Positions 13,865 to 24,283 of a stretch of 64,000 bases of DNA are shown piece by piece (the stretch's first letter is position 1; every line of letters starts with the position of its first letter). This DNA comes from Prosopocoilus inquinatus. Lineage: Eukaryota > Arthropoda > Insecta > Coleoptera > Lucanidae. The notes under the pieces are model-generated. The model made no database searches. It had not been told where the DNA came from and worked only from the letters and a program-made list of their open reading frames with translations. The position numbers and the translations under genes were made by a program. The DNA lies in assembly GCA_036172665.1 (NCBI GenBank), contig CM069872.1, forward strand, positions 56,468,101-56,532,100, in the 5' to 3' direction.

Positions 13865-14030
13865 GGGGGGTGAGTGGCTCAGCGGTTAGCCCAGCCGACC
13901 ATGAAAAGTCGTGTCACTCGTCGGCCGGCGTGGGTTCGAATCTCACCAGGGGATATTTGCATTGTATGGATTGTGGCCCAGCTATTTAAAACATAGCAAT
14001 TGCGTTGGAATGAACATTTGAATTTTCCAT
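13865..14030 (+). mobile_element. tRNA-derived SINE
   Basis: Seen: A box TGGCTCAGCGG (13,875-13,885, matching TRGYNNANNNG), within a D-arm-like GGCT..AGCC hairpin, then B box GGTTCGAATCT (13,933-13,943) within a T-arm-like GTGGG/CTCAC stem. The A-to-B spacing is longer than in a normal tRNA and the acceptor stem does not close, so this is a SINE head, not a functional tRNA. The body (TATTTGCATTG..CCCAGCTATT..) continues to about 14,030 and adjoins an AGATGGCGCT repeat. Confidence 0.75.
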
Positions 14031-14660
14031 TTACGCTTTGTCCAAAAGATGGCGCTCTAAATGATTTTCGTTCCGCTTCGATTTTTTTACATTTTTGTTT
14101 TAATTGAAAAAAAATACGTACTTTTTAGGCAAGAACCTCCAGGTGTAATTTGGGAGGGGTCAACAGTCGTCGATAATAAACATTACACTTTGGCCGAGAG
14201 GTGGCGCTCTAAATGATTTCCGTCGCGCTTCAATTTTTACAGTTTTGATTTAATTCAGAAAAAAATGTACTTTTTTACTGAAGACAAAATCATATTTTTG
14301 CTGCTCGATTAAGTCAATTTTCATTTTTCGAGTCAGTAAATAATCTCTAAATAATAAGAGTATTATTTGGACCGCCATCTCTTAAGCAAATTACTTAAAA
14401 ACGTCAATTGTGTAGTAGTACGACATCTTGCTAGGTTTTTGAAGTCAGAGTTAAATACTTTTGCTTTTGGTCGAGAGATGGCGCTCTCAATAATTTCCAT
14501 CGCCCTCTTGTACGTTTTCTAAATAATAATTTTATTTAGTGCGGAAATTAAAATCACTGAAACGTCGGGGTTTGACTGAGAGCCTCAGCGAGAAGATGAA
14601 ATGTTCCGCAATAGTTCCCCTACGGTCAAGAGATGGCGCTTTGAATATTTGCTGTCACGC
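14031..14660 (+). repeat. Dispersed AGATGGCGCTCT repeat units
   Basis: GTCCAAAAGATGGCGCTCTAAATGATTT (near 14,040), GGCCGAGAGGTGGCGCTCTAAATGATTT (14,192), a reverse-strand CCGCCATCTCTTAA (14,372), GGTCGAGAGATGGCGCTCTC (14,469) and GGTCAAGAGATGGCGCTTTG (14,624) recur at roughly 100-300 bp. They relate to the array at 1-1,745. Confidence 0.7.
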
Positions 14661-14689
14661 CACAGTGATTTCATATTTTGGATCTGAAG

Positions 14690-16230
14690 TCTCTGTGGAG
14701 GCAACCAAAATAAGGAATAGTTTTAGAAGAGGAAATTTTGGAAAATTAAAACAAAAAAATGTAAAAAAAGTTTTAAATGCTTCAAGGTCAACCCAAGTAA
14801 GGTAAGAAAATGTTTAAAAATAAATAAAATCGGCAAGTAAGTCGAACCTAAGTGGAGGCAACCGAAGAAATTTTTAAAAATAAATAAACTCGGCTAAAAT
14901 CTTAAAAATTTTTGGCAGAAAGTTTCAAGGCTAACCCAACTAAGGCGACCCTAAGTGGAAACCATCTAAAGACAGTATAATTAAAAAACTAAATAAATGA
15001 TGACAAATTTAAACAAAAACGCCAGAAAACTAAAAGAAAAAATGGTGAAAGTGCCAAGGTCAACACTTGTACGTGCTTATTCGAGAAAACTGAAAAGAAA
15101 GCTGAGCATTTCAAGATTGCCTTAAGTTTCAAGGCCAATCCAATCTAACTAAGGCGAACGCCTAAGTGGAAGCAACTCAAGGAATTAAACGTTTCAAAAA
15201 TAACTAAAGATTGGCAAAAATTTAAAAATTCGGAAAACGTTTCAAGGCAATTCTTATTAAAACAAAAATTCAAGTGGAAGCAACCCAAGGAAAAGATAAC
15301 AAAGAAACTAAATAAATGACGAAAAATTTAAACAAAAATAAGTCAAAACGCCAAAAATTTTAAAAAAAATGGTAAAAGTTTAAAAATAATTAAAGATTGG
15401 TGAAAATCTAAAAAAAAAATCAGAAAAAGTTTTGAGGCGAACCTAAGCGGAAGCAACCCAAGGAAAATATATTAAAAAAAAACTAATTAAATGACGAAAA
15501 ATTGAAACAAAAAAAAAGTCAAACGCCAAAAATTAAAAAAAAAAAACGGTAAAAGTTTAAAAATAGATTGGTGAAAATCTAAAAAAAAAAAAATCGGAAA
15601 AAGTTTCAAGGCGAACCTAAACGGAAGCAACCCAAGGAAAGTGTATTAAAAAAAAACTAAATAAATGACGAAAAATTTAAACTAAAAAAGTCGGACGCCA
15701 AAAATTAAAAAAAATGGTAAAAGTTTAAAAATAAATAAAGATTGGTGAAAATCTAAAAAAAAATCGGAAAAAGTTTCGAGGCGAACCTAAACGGAAGCAA
15801 CCCAAGGAAAGTATATTAAAAAAAAACTAAATAAATGACAGAAAATTTAAACTAAAAAAGTCGGACGCGAAAAATTTTGAAAAAATGGCAAAAGTTTAAA
15901 AATAAATAAAGATTGGTGAAAATCGAAAAACAAAAAAAAACGAAAAAAGTTTCGAGGCGAACCTAAGCGGAAGCAACCCAAGGAAAATATATTAAAAAAA
16001 AAAACAAATCAAAGACGAAAAATTTAAACAAAACGTCAAACGCCAAAAAAAAAATGGTAAAAGTTTAAAAATAAATAAAGATTGGTGAAAATCTAAAAAA
16101 AAAAAAAAAATCGAAAAAGTTTCGAGGCGAACCTAAGCGGAAGCAACGCAAGGAAATGATAACAAAAAAAAAGTAAATAAATGACGAATGATTAAAAACG
16201 AAAAAAGTCAAACGCCGAAAATAAAAAAAA
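14690..16230 (+). repeat. Tandem array, about 170-bp units
   Basis: Each unit has GGCGAACCTAAGCGGAAGCAAC, an AAGGAAA-TATATTAAAAA stretch, AAATAAATGACGAAAAATTT, AAACGCCAAAAATT and AAAGATTGGTGAAAATCTAA. Clear copies of the GCGAACCTAA block are near 15,440, 15,612, 15,781, 15,957 and 16,127; older, more variable copies extend left to about 14,690 with AAGTGGAGGCAACC. The units resemble those at 51,770-52,980 (CCTAAGTGAA, AGGTCAATCC). Confidence 0.75.
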
Positions 16231-18079
16231 GCTGATTTTTTTTCTTCTAATTAAAAAAAAAAAAAAAGAATACAAACATCAACACGAGCAGGTTTACGTG
16301 TCTTCGTATCGAAACCTACACAAGCACACGAGTCGTACGTCACGTATTTTCTAAGCTGAGCAATAAATTCAACAAAATCAAACGCCGCAAATTAATTTAA
16401 TTATTACAACCTTCCACGATTTAATTAAGCAGGAAAAAAATCCGTGTTTTCGAAGAACACGTCTGGAAAAAAAAACACGACAAAAATGCAAACGCGTTTT
16501 TAGCAAAGCAACAAATTTCACGTGTTTTCGTTTTTTTTTTTCTATTTCTCTTGTCGTCATCATTAGTTGTTGTTATTAGTCGTGCTGGACGAAACCAGAT
16601 TCCATTGAGCGAAAAAAAAAAAATGTGATTACATCAACACATCACGGAAAAGAGACAGCGGATCAGTTTTCATCAGTTCCAGGAACGCGGCGCAAATGTT
16701 GTTTTGTTGTTGCTGTCTGTGCAAGAATATAAAACAAAACGCTAATTGAAAACAAAAAAAAAAAAAACATTTGATTTGCAAATGTGAAAGCCGACAGGAT
16801 CAGAATTTTAACAGACGTGTCCGGGTGGTAACATTTGATGTAACGAGTGTTCAATAAAAAAAAAACGGTCAAGTAGGCTGTAGCAGGCTTTTGTTGTCGG
16901 GAACGCATGTCGCGATTAACTTCATTTGAATTTCAACTTTGACAAGTTGACGGTTAAACCTAACCAACAAAACTCGAATGCTGCTTCTGCAATTTTTTTT
17001 TTTAAGATTTATACTTAATATAAACATTCGATAATAAAAGTTTCTTTTTGAAATGTATTCGTTGAGTTAAAGTGAGGTTAGAAATGCGAGTGACGCTTCA
17101 CGCTGGCCGTATGAAGAATCATACGCTAGACGTTCAGAATAAATTCATGGCTATCTAGATCGTTTTTTTAATTGAACACTCGTTACTTATTCATCAAAAC
17201 AACTTATTAAACATATTTTTTAGTTTTAGATAATTACGCCGGTGTAATGTTCTCTTGTATTAACGAAGAGTGGAAAGTTTAAGCTGGGACACCCTGTATG
17301 TTGCCGCGCAAACAAATACGAACTGACGTTCTTTTTGAATCGCTAAGTGGGTCTGGTATCTCAAATACTTCCTTTTTAATGGCTGCTGCATTTCTATTGG
17401 TCTTATGAATACAGAATGACCACATCTGAGCGTTAAAAATTTAAAAGAGTGTACGGTCATGATTAAAAGTAATGTCTCTCCAATAATTATAATAGTCAGA
17501 AGACATGAGGCCGCAATTTAAAACTTTTGTAGGTGAGCCATTACTGAAAGTTATGACTGTACATGCCGTCGAACATAAAATTAAGTTTACTCACGTGTTA
17601 CACAGACAGACATTGAAGGAACCTTCAGCTACGTACCTGTAACACAAGAGAGAAAAAACATCGTTTACTAATGAGACCCAAAATCTTGACAAATAAAATG
17701 ATTTTTTGTATTTCAAATCGTAAAATAAACAATAACAAACTGCGTTTTATTTACGGGCAATTTAATCGGAAAGTGTTTGTTATTGGTAAATTCTTAGGGC
17801 AAGTAAATAATGGGCGGCTAATTTATATAAATTGCTGCAGATGGTAAACAACAACCGAACTTTCTATTCATTTGTTTTTTATTTTGTTTTGTTTCGTCGC
17901 CGACAAAATGTAAACAACAACAAAGCAATTGTTTTATTGCGTACAATTCCATGTCTTTGATTATTTATTTTATTTTTTTGTACTGTATATACAGGCTGAC
18001 TGTTAATTAACTCGACGAAGTTACATGCACCAATTTGTCAAAAGTTAAAAAAAAAAAAAAAAACGCTTCAGAGCTCTGA
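16231..18079. other. Mostly single-copy spacer
   Basis: Apart from the candidate minus-strand microexon at 17,595-17,636, I see no gene. ACACCCTGTATG lies at about 17,289 and TATACAGGCTG at about 17,988. A minus-strand acceptor-like TTCTTGCACAG near 16,720, read in the phase of the microexon, would add about 28 codons to a stop, but they show no known pattern. Confidence 0.4.
17595..17636 (-). CDS. Candidate 42-nt coding microexon, gene unknown
   Basis: Seen on the minus strand: a pyrimidine-rich acceptor (TTTTTTCTCTCTTG then TGTTACAG) ends at 17637, a 42-nt exon follows, and a consensus donor GTGAGTAA begins at 17594. Two of the three frames have stops. The open one reads YVAEGSFNVCLCNT, beginning one base into the exon and ending two bases into a codon, so the exon is phase-symmetric and could be skipped in frame. 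The C-x-C-N pattern is reminiscent of the end of Ly6-type domains (usually followed by D-x-C-N), but that is weak. No flanking exon could be linked with confidence. It could be a chance pairing of splice-like signals. Confidence 0.35.
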
Positions 18080-18345
18080 TGGCCAGTTGCACCAAACACT
18101 TAGGGCCGGTTTTTCAATCACAAGTTAACTTTAACCTTCAGTTTATTGTCAAGGAAACAATTGTATTCGTACTTTGGAAATAAACCGAGACTAACTAGGG
18201 TTAACATGTCATTGAAAAACAGTGAGCTTAACTTTAAGCACCGCTTAGAATGTGATTTACTGTATGTTGTGTGTCTAACCTCAAATGTTATATTATGAGC
18301 AGTACTTAAATTTAAGCTCGGCTTAAGTGTTTGGTGCATCTGGCC
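18080..18345. mobile_element. MITE with GGCCAGTTGCACCAAAC ends, interrupted by another MITE
   Basis: The ends TGGCCAGTTGCACCAAACACTTA and TAAGTGTTTGGTGCATCTGGCC are inverted. The second copy at 41,908-42,068 is uninterrupted and lets the insertion be seen: between CACTTAG and TGAGCTTAAC this copy carries an extra segment at about 18,103-18,221. No coding capacity. Confidence 0.75.
18103..18221. mobile_element. Inner MITE with GGCCGGTTTTTCAATCAC ends (nested insertion)
   Basis: GGGCCGGTTTTTCAATCACAAGTTAAC at the left faces GTTAACATGTCATTGAAAAACAG at the right, giving inverted ends of about 25 bp and a total of about 119 bp. It splits the outer element, so it inserted later. Confidence 0.65.
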
Positions 18346-18403
18346 CTTAAACATTTACAAAATTACAGAGGCAAATGCAAGTCGCCTGAAGTAAATCGTC
18401 GAG

Positions 18404-18755
18404 TATAGGCAAGGTGCGCTACATTCCGTTGCACGTCATTAGTTAATGATGACGTCAGACGTACGCCGTGTTGATAAACATACTTATTTACTGAAAACGC
18501 AATGTACATACCATGAGATTTACAATAAAACCGAACATACAATGTAAAAATTCCATTTCTTGCATTTTAATAATAATAATAATAATAATATATTTATTGG
18601 TCATTGTGGCCACTATTTAGTGAGTGGATATGTCATTTTAACAAGGAAAAAAAAATCTAAAAATATAGTTTAAGTTTAATTATATTTAAGTATTTATTAA
18701 CACAGAATGTGTCTGACGTCATCTGCGCAACGGAATGTAGCGCGCCTTGCCTATA
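18404..18755. mobile_element. MITE with TATAGGCAAGGTGCGCTACA ends
   Basis: Left end TATAGGCAAGGTGCGCTACA then TTCCGTTGCAC; right end GCGCAACGGAA then TGTAGCGCGCCTTGCCTATA; near-perfect inverted repeats of about 31 bp. The centre holds a (TAA)n tract (about 18,569-18,590) and inverted TGACGTCAGAC/GTCTGACGTCA words. Confidence 0.8.
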
Positions 18756-21240
18756 CAATTTGCGCGTAAAATTAGGGGCGATCTGCTCTTCGAACACCCG
18801 GTTTGATAAAGAAATAAATAATAAAATATTTTCGTTTTGTACCTCCTAATCTACGACTTCCACCTTTTATATAATTTATAAGTCACCATGTATAAATCAG
18901 TTTGAAACTCAAAAAAAAATGTGGATTTTTTCTTGTGGAACTATTGTTTTGGCTCATCTCTACTACTGACCAAATCGCAATTATTATTATTATTTTGTGC
19001 TGCTAATGATAATTAATTAATGTAATTAAATTCAGCGGTAGAATTAAATTAAAACGAATACTGACGTATACACGTGTATTTACTATTAAACGCGTGATTT
19101 AATTTCTGGGGGGGGGCTTGTATGTACTATTTACTTACTTGATAAGGAATTTTTGATTGGTGAAGACCGCGACGACTTTTCCTTTTCCTTTCTCTTCTCA
19201 AAACAATTATGGTGTTCACGCGCGAAGTAATTATTTTCCTATTACATTTAAACTTGGGTTTAAACGAAACAGGCGAGGAAATTTCGTAATAATTTAACCA
19301 AAAATCTTGTACTCTGACAGCAGAAATGTCAAGAAGAGCGATCCATACGTTACAAAAAAAAAAAAAAAAAAATGAATTCCCCAAACTACTAAAATGAAAA
19401 AAAAAAAAAGAAAAACAAGAATCGGATGTGAAATGCTAATTTTTATAGCCGGTCGTTTGTATATTAAATGGAATTTAAAAATGTAAATAATTTAATTATG
19501 CATTTTTAATAGTCAATAGTTCTTGGTTTCCGTAGTTCGGATTCCCCGGGTTCGAATTTGATTATTTTCTTTTTTTCTTAATTAAAAATTAAACATTTCC
19601 TTTTTTTTAATAAACACACTCCGTATAGAAAGTTTCCTGGGAAGTCCAGAAAACAAATAGTTTCAATTTTTGAGCCGAGAGATGGTCTTGGCTATGTAGA
19701 GATCTCGCAACAAGAGAGGGGCGTATGGGCGGAGCTTATCTGTTTGGATTGCTTGCGCAGCCAGAGTCACGTGACAGGTTCTTCTTAAGTTGCGACATCC
19801 CTACCCAGGCGTTTTTTTTTTTTTAACATCATCCCAACTTTACGAAATTGCAGCGGATTTAAAAGTTTAAGGTTTCCTTGCGTAAGAAAATTTAACCTTG
19901 CGATTTAGGCTAAGCGTTCGCGTGAACATGCACAGAATTCAGTTGGCATGACCGTAATCGTGGCCATGCGCGCTAATTACGCTGCAATTTCGTGTCGTGT
20001 AAGTGTAAAGTGCATGCTTTCAGAGTTAATTGCTTGTGTTCTTTTCGAATCGTTTTCTTTACCATGTTTTTCCTTGCATCGCTTCGGAACTGCACAATTT
20101 TCTTTTTCTTTTTTGAAAGATTTATAGGTGCTGGCTGAACATTTAGTTTTTGCGTTCTTGGCGACACTGGTGGATAAAGAAATTTCTTTGGAGAAGAACA
20201 AAAACATAATTATTTTTCTTATAAAAAATTCATTGGTACGGTTTAAAAAATAAAAATGTGAATTTCAAGAGCTTCATTGCAGAGGTTCCGGCCGAGCCGC
20301 ATAAACCAAGAACTTTCACACAATTTGCCGCAACAAATCCTCCGAGATACACTTGGACGTGGTACAGCTCATTCAAATTGAATTTCGCGACGCAAAATCT
20401 TGTTGTGTTTTGTTTTGTTTTGCTTTTTTTTGCAGAAGCAGCAGAAAGTACAAACAAGATAATACATTCCACGTTCCGCTCGTTAATTAAAAAAGAAACG
20501 CGCATAGGTGCCTAATTCCGACGGTAAACAGACTTTGCCGCTTCTTCGGAATTAAATGCACACGGTGCTTTGTGCCTCCAGCTGGGCCATATAAAATTAG
20601 AATAGGCTTAACCTAAAAACGCACACACGGCCCCGAATGATAAATCTTTCCCATGAGGTATAAACTAATTATAGACGCACGCCTGGGCGAAATCATACTA
20701 AATGCGATATCAAACAACTCGCTGACTGTACTTTCGCTTCGGGAATGTACACACTTAACATCTAGGTAATCCTCGGGCGAAAGTTTATTTCGACTGCGAT
20801 ACTGAAATACCAAGGCTCTTAAACATGAAATGTCAATTAAAAAAATGCATTATGTACAGTTGCGGTCTTTGAAAACTGGTACACTTTGACAAATACAATG
20901 TTTGGGCGCCGGCGGTGTGAATCGATCCTAAATCAGAAGTTTCTGAACGTCACTCAAATCACTCTAAATCCTGCTTTGTATGGATTTGTCAAATTCGACA
21001 CTGACATCAAAATGACAGATCAAGGTTTGATTTACACATAACAAAATTACGCGAATTTTTGACACCGATTTCAATTCTCAGGGACCCAGTTTTCAAGGGT
21101 AGCAGTTGTACAGCCAGAGTTAAAAGTATTATTAAATTAAAGTTAAAATGTCGAGACAGTATGTCACAAAAAAGAAAAAAGAAACATCTGGATTCGAAAA
21201 CGAAACAACCCGTTGTAAACCCTAGTGAACAATTCTAGTA
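18756..21240. other. AT-rich spacer, no gene seen
   Basis: Poly-A runs, a G7 run near 19,108 and GC-balanced stretches at 19,680-19,960 and 20,260-20,820, with overlapping open frames on both strands near 20,230-20,515 but no recognisable domain. CAGTGT/TTGCC-type words recur nearby. Confidence 0.4.
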
Positions 21241-21370
21241 AGGTCCGATATTACCACCTCCTGATAAATTTAACCGTCGGTTAATATCCTTGGAAACCTT
21301 TGTGCCGAAAATGGTTTCCTAGGATATTAACCGACGGTCAAATTCATCAGGAGGAGGTAAGATCGGGCCT
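21241..21370. mobile_element. Hairpin MITE, 60-bp arms, about 10-nt loop
   Basis: AGGTCCGATATTACCACCTC at the left and GAGGAGGTAAGATCGGGCCT at the right begin arms of about 60 bp (21,241-21,300 with 21,311-21,370) that pair with roughly 8 mismatches, including GACCGTCGGTTAATATCC. Transcribed, it would form a long hairpin that could feed small-RNA pathways. Confidence 0.8.
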
Positions 21371-21539
21371 AAATGAAATATTTCTAACCTCCAAAATTTG
21401 TCACTAAAATATCACCAGAAATCACCTGGCCAACTTAAACTACGATTGGGCGTAAAACAAGCTTGCGACAGATTTTTTGCTGGCAACGTCGCCAACTTGT
21501 CGACTAAATGTAGCGGAAAAGCGCCAATTTTTTCCAAGG

Positions 21540-22949
21540 TAAAGACAAAAAAAACGTTGAACATTGAAATATTTCGAAACAAAAACAAAAAATCGCTGAT
21601 TTGGGATATCGGTATCGAAAATCGGAACACATAAAACAAAAACAAATGGAACCTGTCAAAAAGTCAGAAACAAAAGAGCAACGAAAACAACAGCATCAAA
21701 ATACAAAGCGTAAAGTGAACAAAGAAAAAACAAATGGAACGTGCTAAAATCAGAAACAAAAGAGAAACGGAAACAACAGCATCAAAATACAAGGCGTGAA
21801 GTGAAAAAAAAAAACAAAACAAATGGAACTACCTAAAATCCGAAACAAAAGAGAAACGTAAACAACAGCATCAAAATACAAGGCGTGAAGTGAACAAAAA
21901 AAAAACAAATTGAACCTGTCGAAGTCAGAAACAAAAGAGAAATGAAAACAGCAGCATCAAAATACAAGGGGTGAGGCGAACAAAAGCAACAACAAAAAAC
22001 TGTAAAAAAACAATATGTACGATTAAAAACAAAAGAAATACAGTGCACAAAACAAAAGATTACACCCGAGACAAAAAACAAATGAAAAACGAACTATAAA
22101 CAAGCGTTAGAAAAGAAAGTACGAAAATAAATTCTAAAGAAAGACAAAAGAGAAATACATAATACGAAAGCATAAAGAACAAAAGAAGGAAAAAAAAAAC
22201 AAAAGAAGACTGACGGACTAAGATGAACAAGAACCAAATTAATCTCCCGGCGAAAAATTAAAAAAGGTAGACAATTAATGTAAAAAAATCAGATTCGATA
22301 AAAATAAACAAAAGAGTAACACGACGGCATAAAATGAATTAAGAAAAAAAAAAACAGAGGATACTGCGATGAGCAATAAAAATGAAAATCGTCGAAAGTT
22401 TTTGCAAATAAAAACAAACTCGTAGGAAACAAAAGAGAACTGCGAAAAGGAGCGAATGAGAGGTGAAAAGCAAATTGGATTAAGAGAAATAAAAATGCGA
22501 AAAACATGAAAACAAAACAAAAGAATGGACAGAAAAAAATAATTAAGTAAAAAAAAAACGATGATTCTCCGGCCGAAAACTTTTGCAAGTCAAGAGACTG
22601 GCGTGAAACAAAAGTACAAAATAAACAAACGAACCCAAACAAAAGTATAAAATGAAACAAAAGTATAAAATAAGCAAACGAACCGAATCAAAAGTACAAA
22701 ACAAACGAACCGAATAAAAAAATGCATAACATCAACAATTCCTCAAAACAAACAAAAAGAAAAAAAATATATGAAACGGACAAGAAACGAAAGAAAACGA
22801 TGCTGGAAGTATTCTCGTCGTGTAATCAAATCTAATCAAATCAAATCAAATCCATTAGTCAATCAATACCTAAAAATTAAATTAAAGTAGTGGTATGAAC
22901 AGTCATTTTTGATCGCATTGTATATTTTGTTTATTTGTTTTTTTTTTTT
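21540..22949 (+). repeat. A-rich dispersed element, copy 1 (left part)
   Basis: Tandem-like AAACAAAAGAGAAACG, CAGCATCAAAATACAAGGCG and AAATGGAAC units (21,640-21,990), then a unique order of blocks (ATACAGTGC-CAAAACAAAAG, GAGACAAAAAACAAATG, CTCGTAGGAAACAAAAG, ATTCTCGTCGTGTAAT, TTTTGATCGCATTGTA). The same order appears at 61,440-62,190, so this is one mobile or duplicated family. Long minus-strand open frames here are rich in F, L and S because the plus strand is A-rich; they are not genes. Confidence 0.65.
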
Positions 22950-24283
22950 TATTTAATTTGACGTGAAGACAAAAAAAGTAGCCCAAATCAGGCGCCGAAC
23001 AAGATTCTTAACCGCCAAACAAAGGTGTCCCAAAATTCGCTGGGGCGCGAGTTCTGGGACACAGTGTATATCTAAAATATTTTTTTTAATTTGACGTGAA
23101 GACAAAAAAAGTAGCCCAAATCAGGCGCCGAACAAGATTTTTAACCGCCAAACAAAGGTGTCCCAAAATTCGCTGGGGCGCGAGTTCTGGGACACAGTGT
23201 ATATCTAAAATATTTTTTTTTAATTTGACGTGAAGACAAAAAAAGTAGCCCAAATCAGGCGCCAAATAAGATTTTTAACCGCCAAACAAAGGTGTCCCAA
23301 AATTCGCTGGGGCGCGAGTTCTGGGACACAGTGTATATCTAAAATATTTTTTTTTAATTTGACGTGAAGACAAAAAAAGTAGCCCAAATCAGGCGCCGAA
23401 CAAGATTCTTAACCGCCAAACAAAGGTGTCCCAAAATTCGCTGGGGCGCGAGTTCTGGGACACAGTGTATATCTAAAATATTTTTTTTAATTTGACGTGA
23501 AGACAAAAAAAGTAGCCCAAATCAGGCGCCGAACAAGATTTTTAACCGCCAAACAAAGGTGTCCCAAAACTCGCTGGGGCGCGAATTCTGGGACACAGTG
23601 TATATCTAAAATTTTTTTTTTTATTTGACGGGAAGACAAAAAAAAGTAGCCCAAATCAGGCGCCAAATAAGATTTTTAACCGCCAAACAAAGGTGTCCCA
23701 AAACTCGCTGGGGCGCGAGTTCTGGGACACAGTGTATATCTAAAATGTCTTTTTTTTTTAATTTGACGTGAAGACAAAAAAAGTAGCTCAAATCAGGCGC
23801 CGAATAAGATTTTTAACCGGCAAACGAAAGTGTCCCAAAACTCGCTGGGGCGCGAGTTCTGGGACACAGTGTATATCTAAAATATTTTTTTTTAATTTGA
23901 CGTGAAGACAAAAAAAGTAGCCCAAATCAGGCGCCAAATAAGATTTTTAACCGCCAAACAAAGGTGTCCCAAAACTCGCTGGGGCGCGAGTTCTGGGACA
24001 CAGTGTATATCTAAAATATTTTTTTTAATTTGACGTGAAGACAAAAAAAGTAGCCCAAATCAGGCGCCAAATAAGATTTTTAACCGCCAAACAAAGGTGT
24101 CCCAAAACTCGCTGGGGCGCGAGTTCTGGGACACAGTGTATATCTAAAATATTTTTTTTAATTTGACGTGAAGACAAAAAAAGTAGCCCAAATCAGGCGC
24201 CAAATAAGATTTTTAACCGCCAAACAAAGGTGTCCCAAAACTCGCTGGGGCGCGAGTTCTGGGACACAGTGTATATCTAAAAT
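22950..24283 (+). repeat. Satellite array: 10 copies of a ~133-bp unit
   Basis: GACGTGAAGACAAAAAAAGTAG starts units at 22,960, 23,093, 23,227, 23,361, 23,494, 23,627, 23,765, 23,899, 24,032 and 24,165. Spacing is 133-138 bp; copies differ at few sites. Each unit holds a near-perfect hairpin, GTGTCCCAAAACTCGC facing GCGAGTTCTGGGACAC around TGGGGC, and ends in GTATATCTAAAAT. The GGGACACAGTGTATAT end resembles the recurrent GGGACACCCTGTAT motif. The element at 61.4-62.3 kb has a single equivalent unit at this place. Confidence 0.95.

Noticed and set aside
13865..13960. Functional tRNA gene
   Set aside because: A and B boxes are good, but the arms do not close into a cloverleaf and there is SINE-like body downstream.
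16663..16725. Minus-strand continuation of the microexon (acceptor near 16,720, about 28 codons to a stop)
   Set aside because: The acceptor is plausible, but the peptide lacks the expected cysteine pattern and no support for joining exists.
19530..19575. B-box-like GGGTTCGAATTT, possible SINE or tRNA
   Set aside because: No A box at a suitable distance and no T-arm stem. Too little to call.
22950..24283. Regular repeats considered as a CRISPR array
   Set aside because: Eukaryotic context, units adjoin without unique spacers, no cas genes. It is a satellite.
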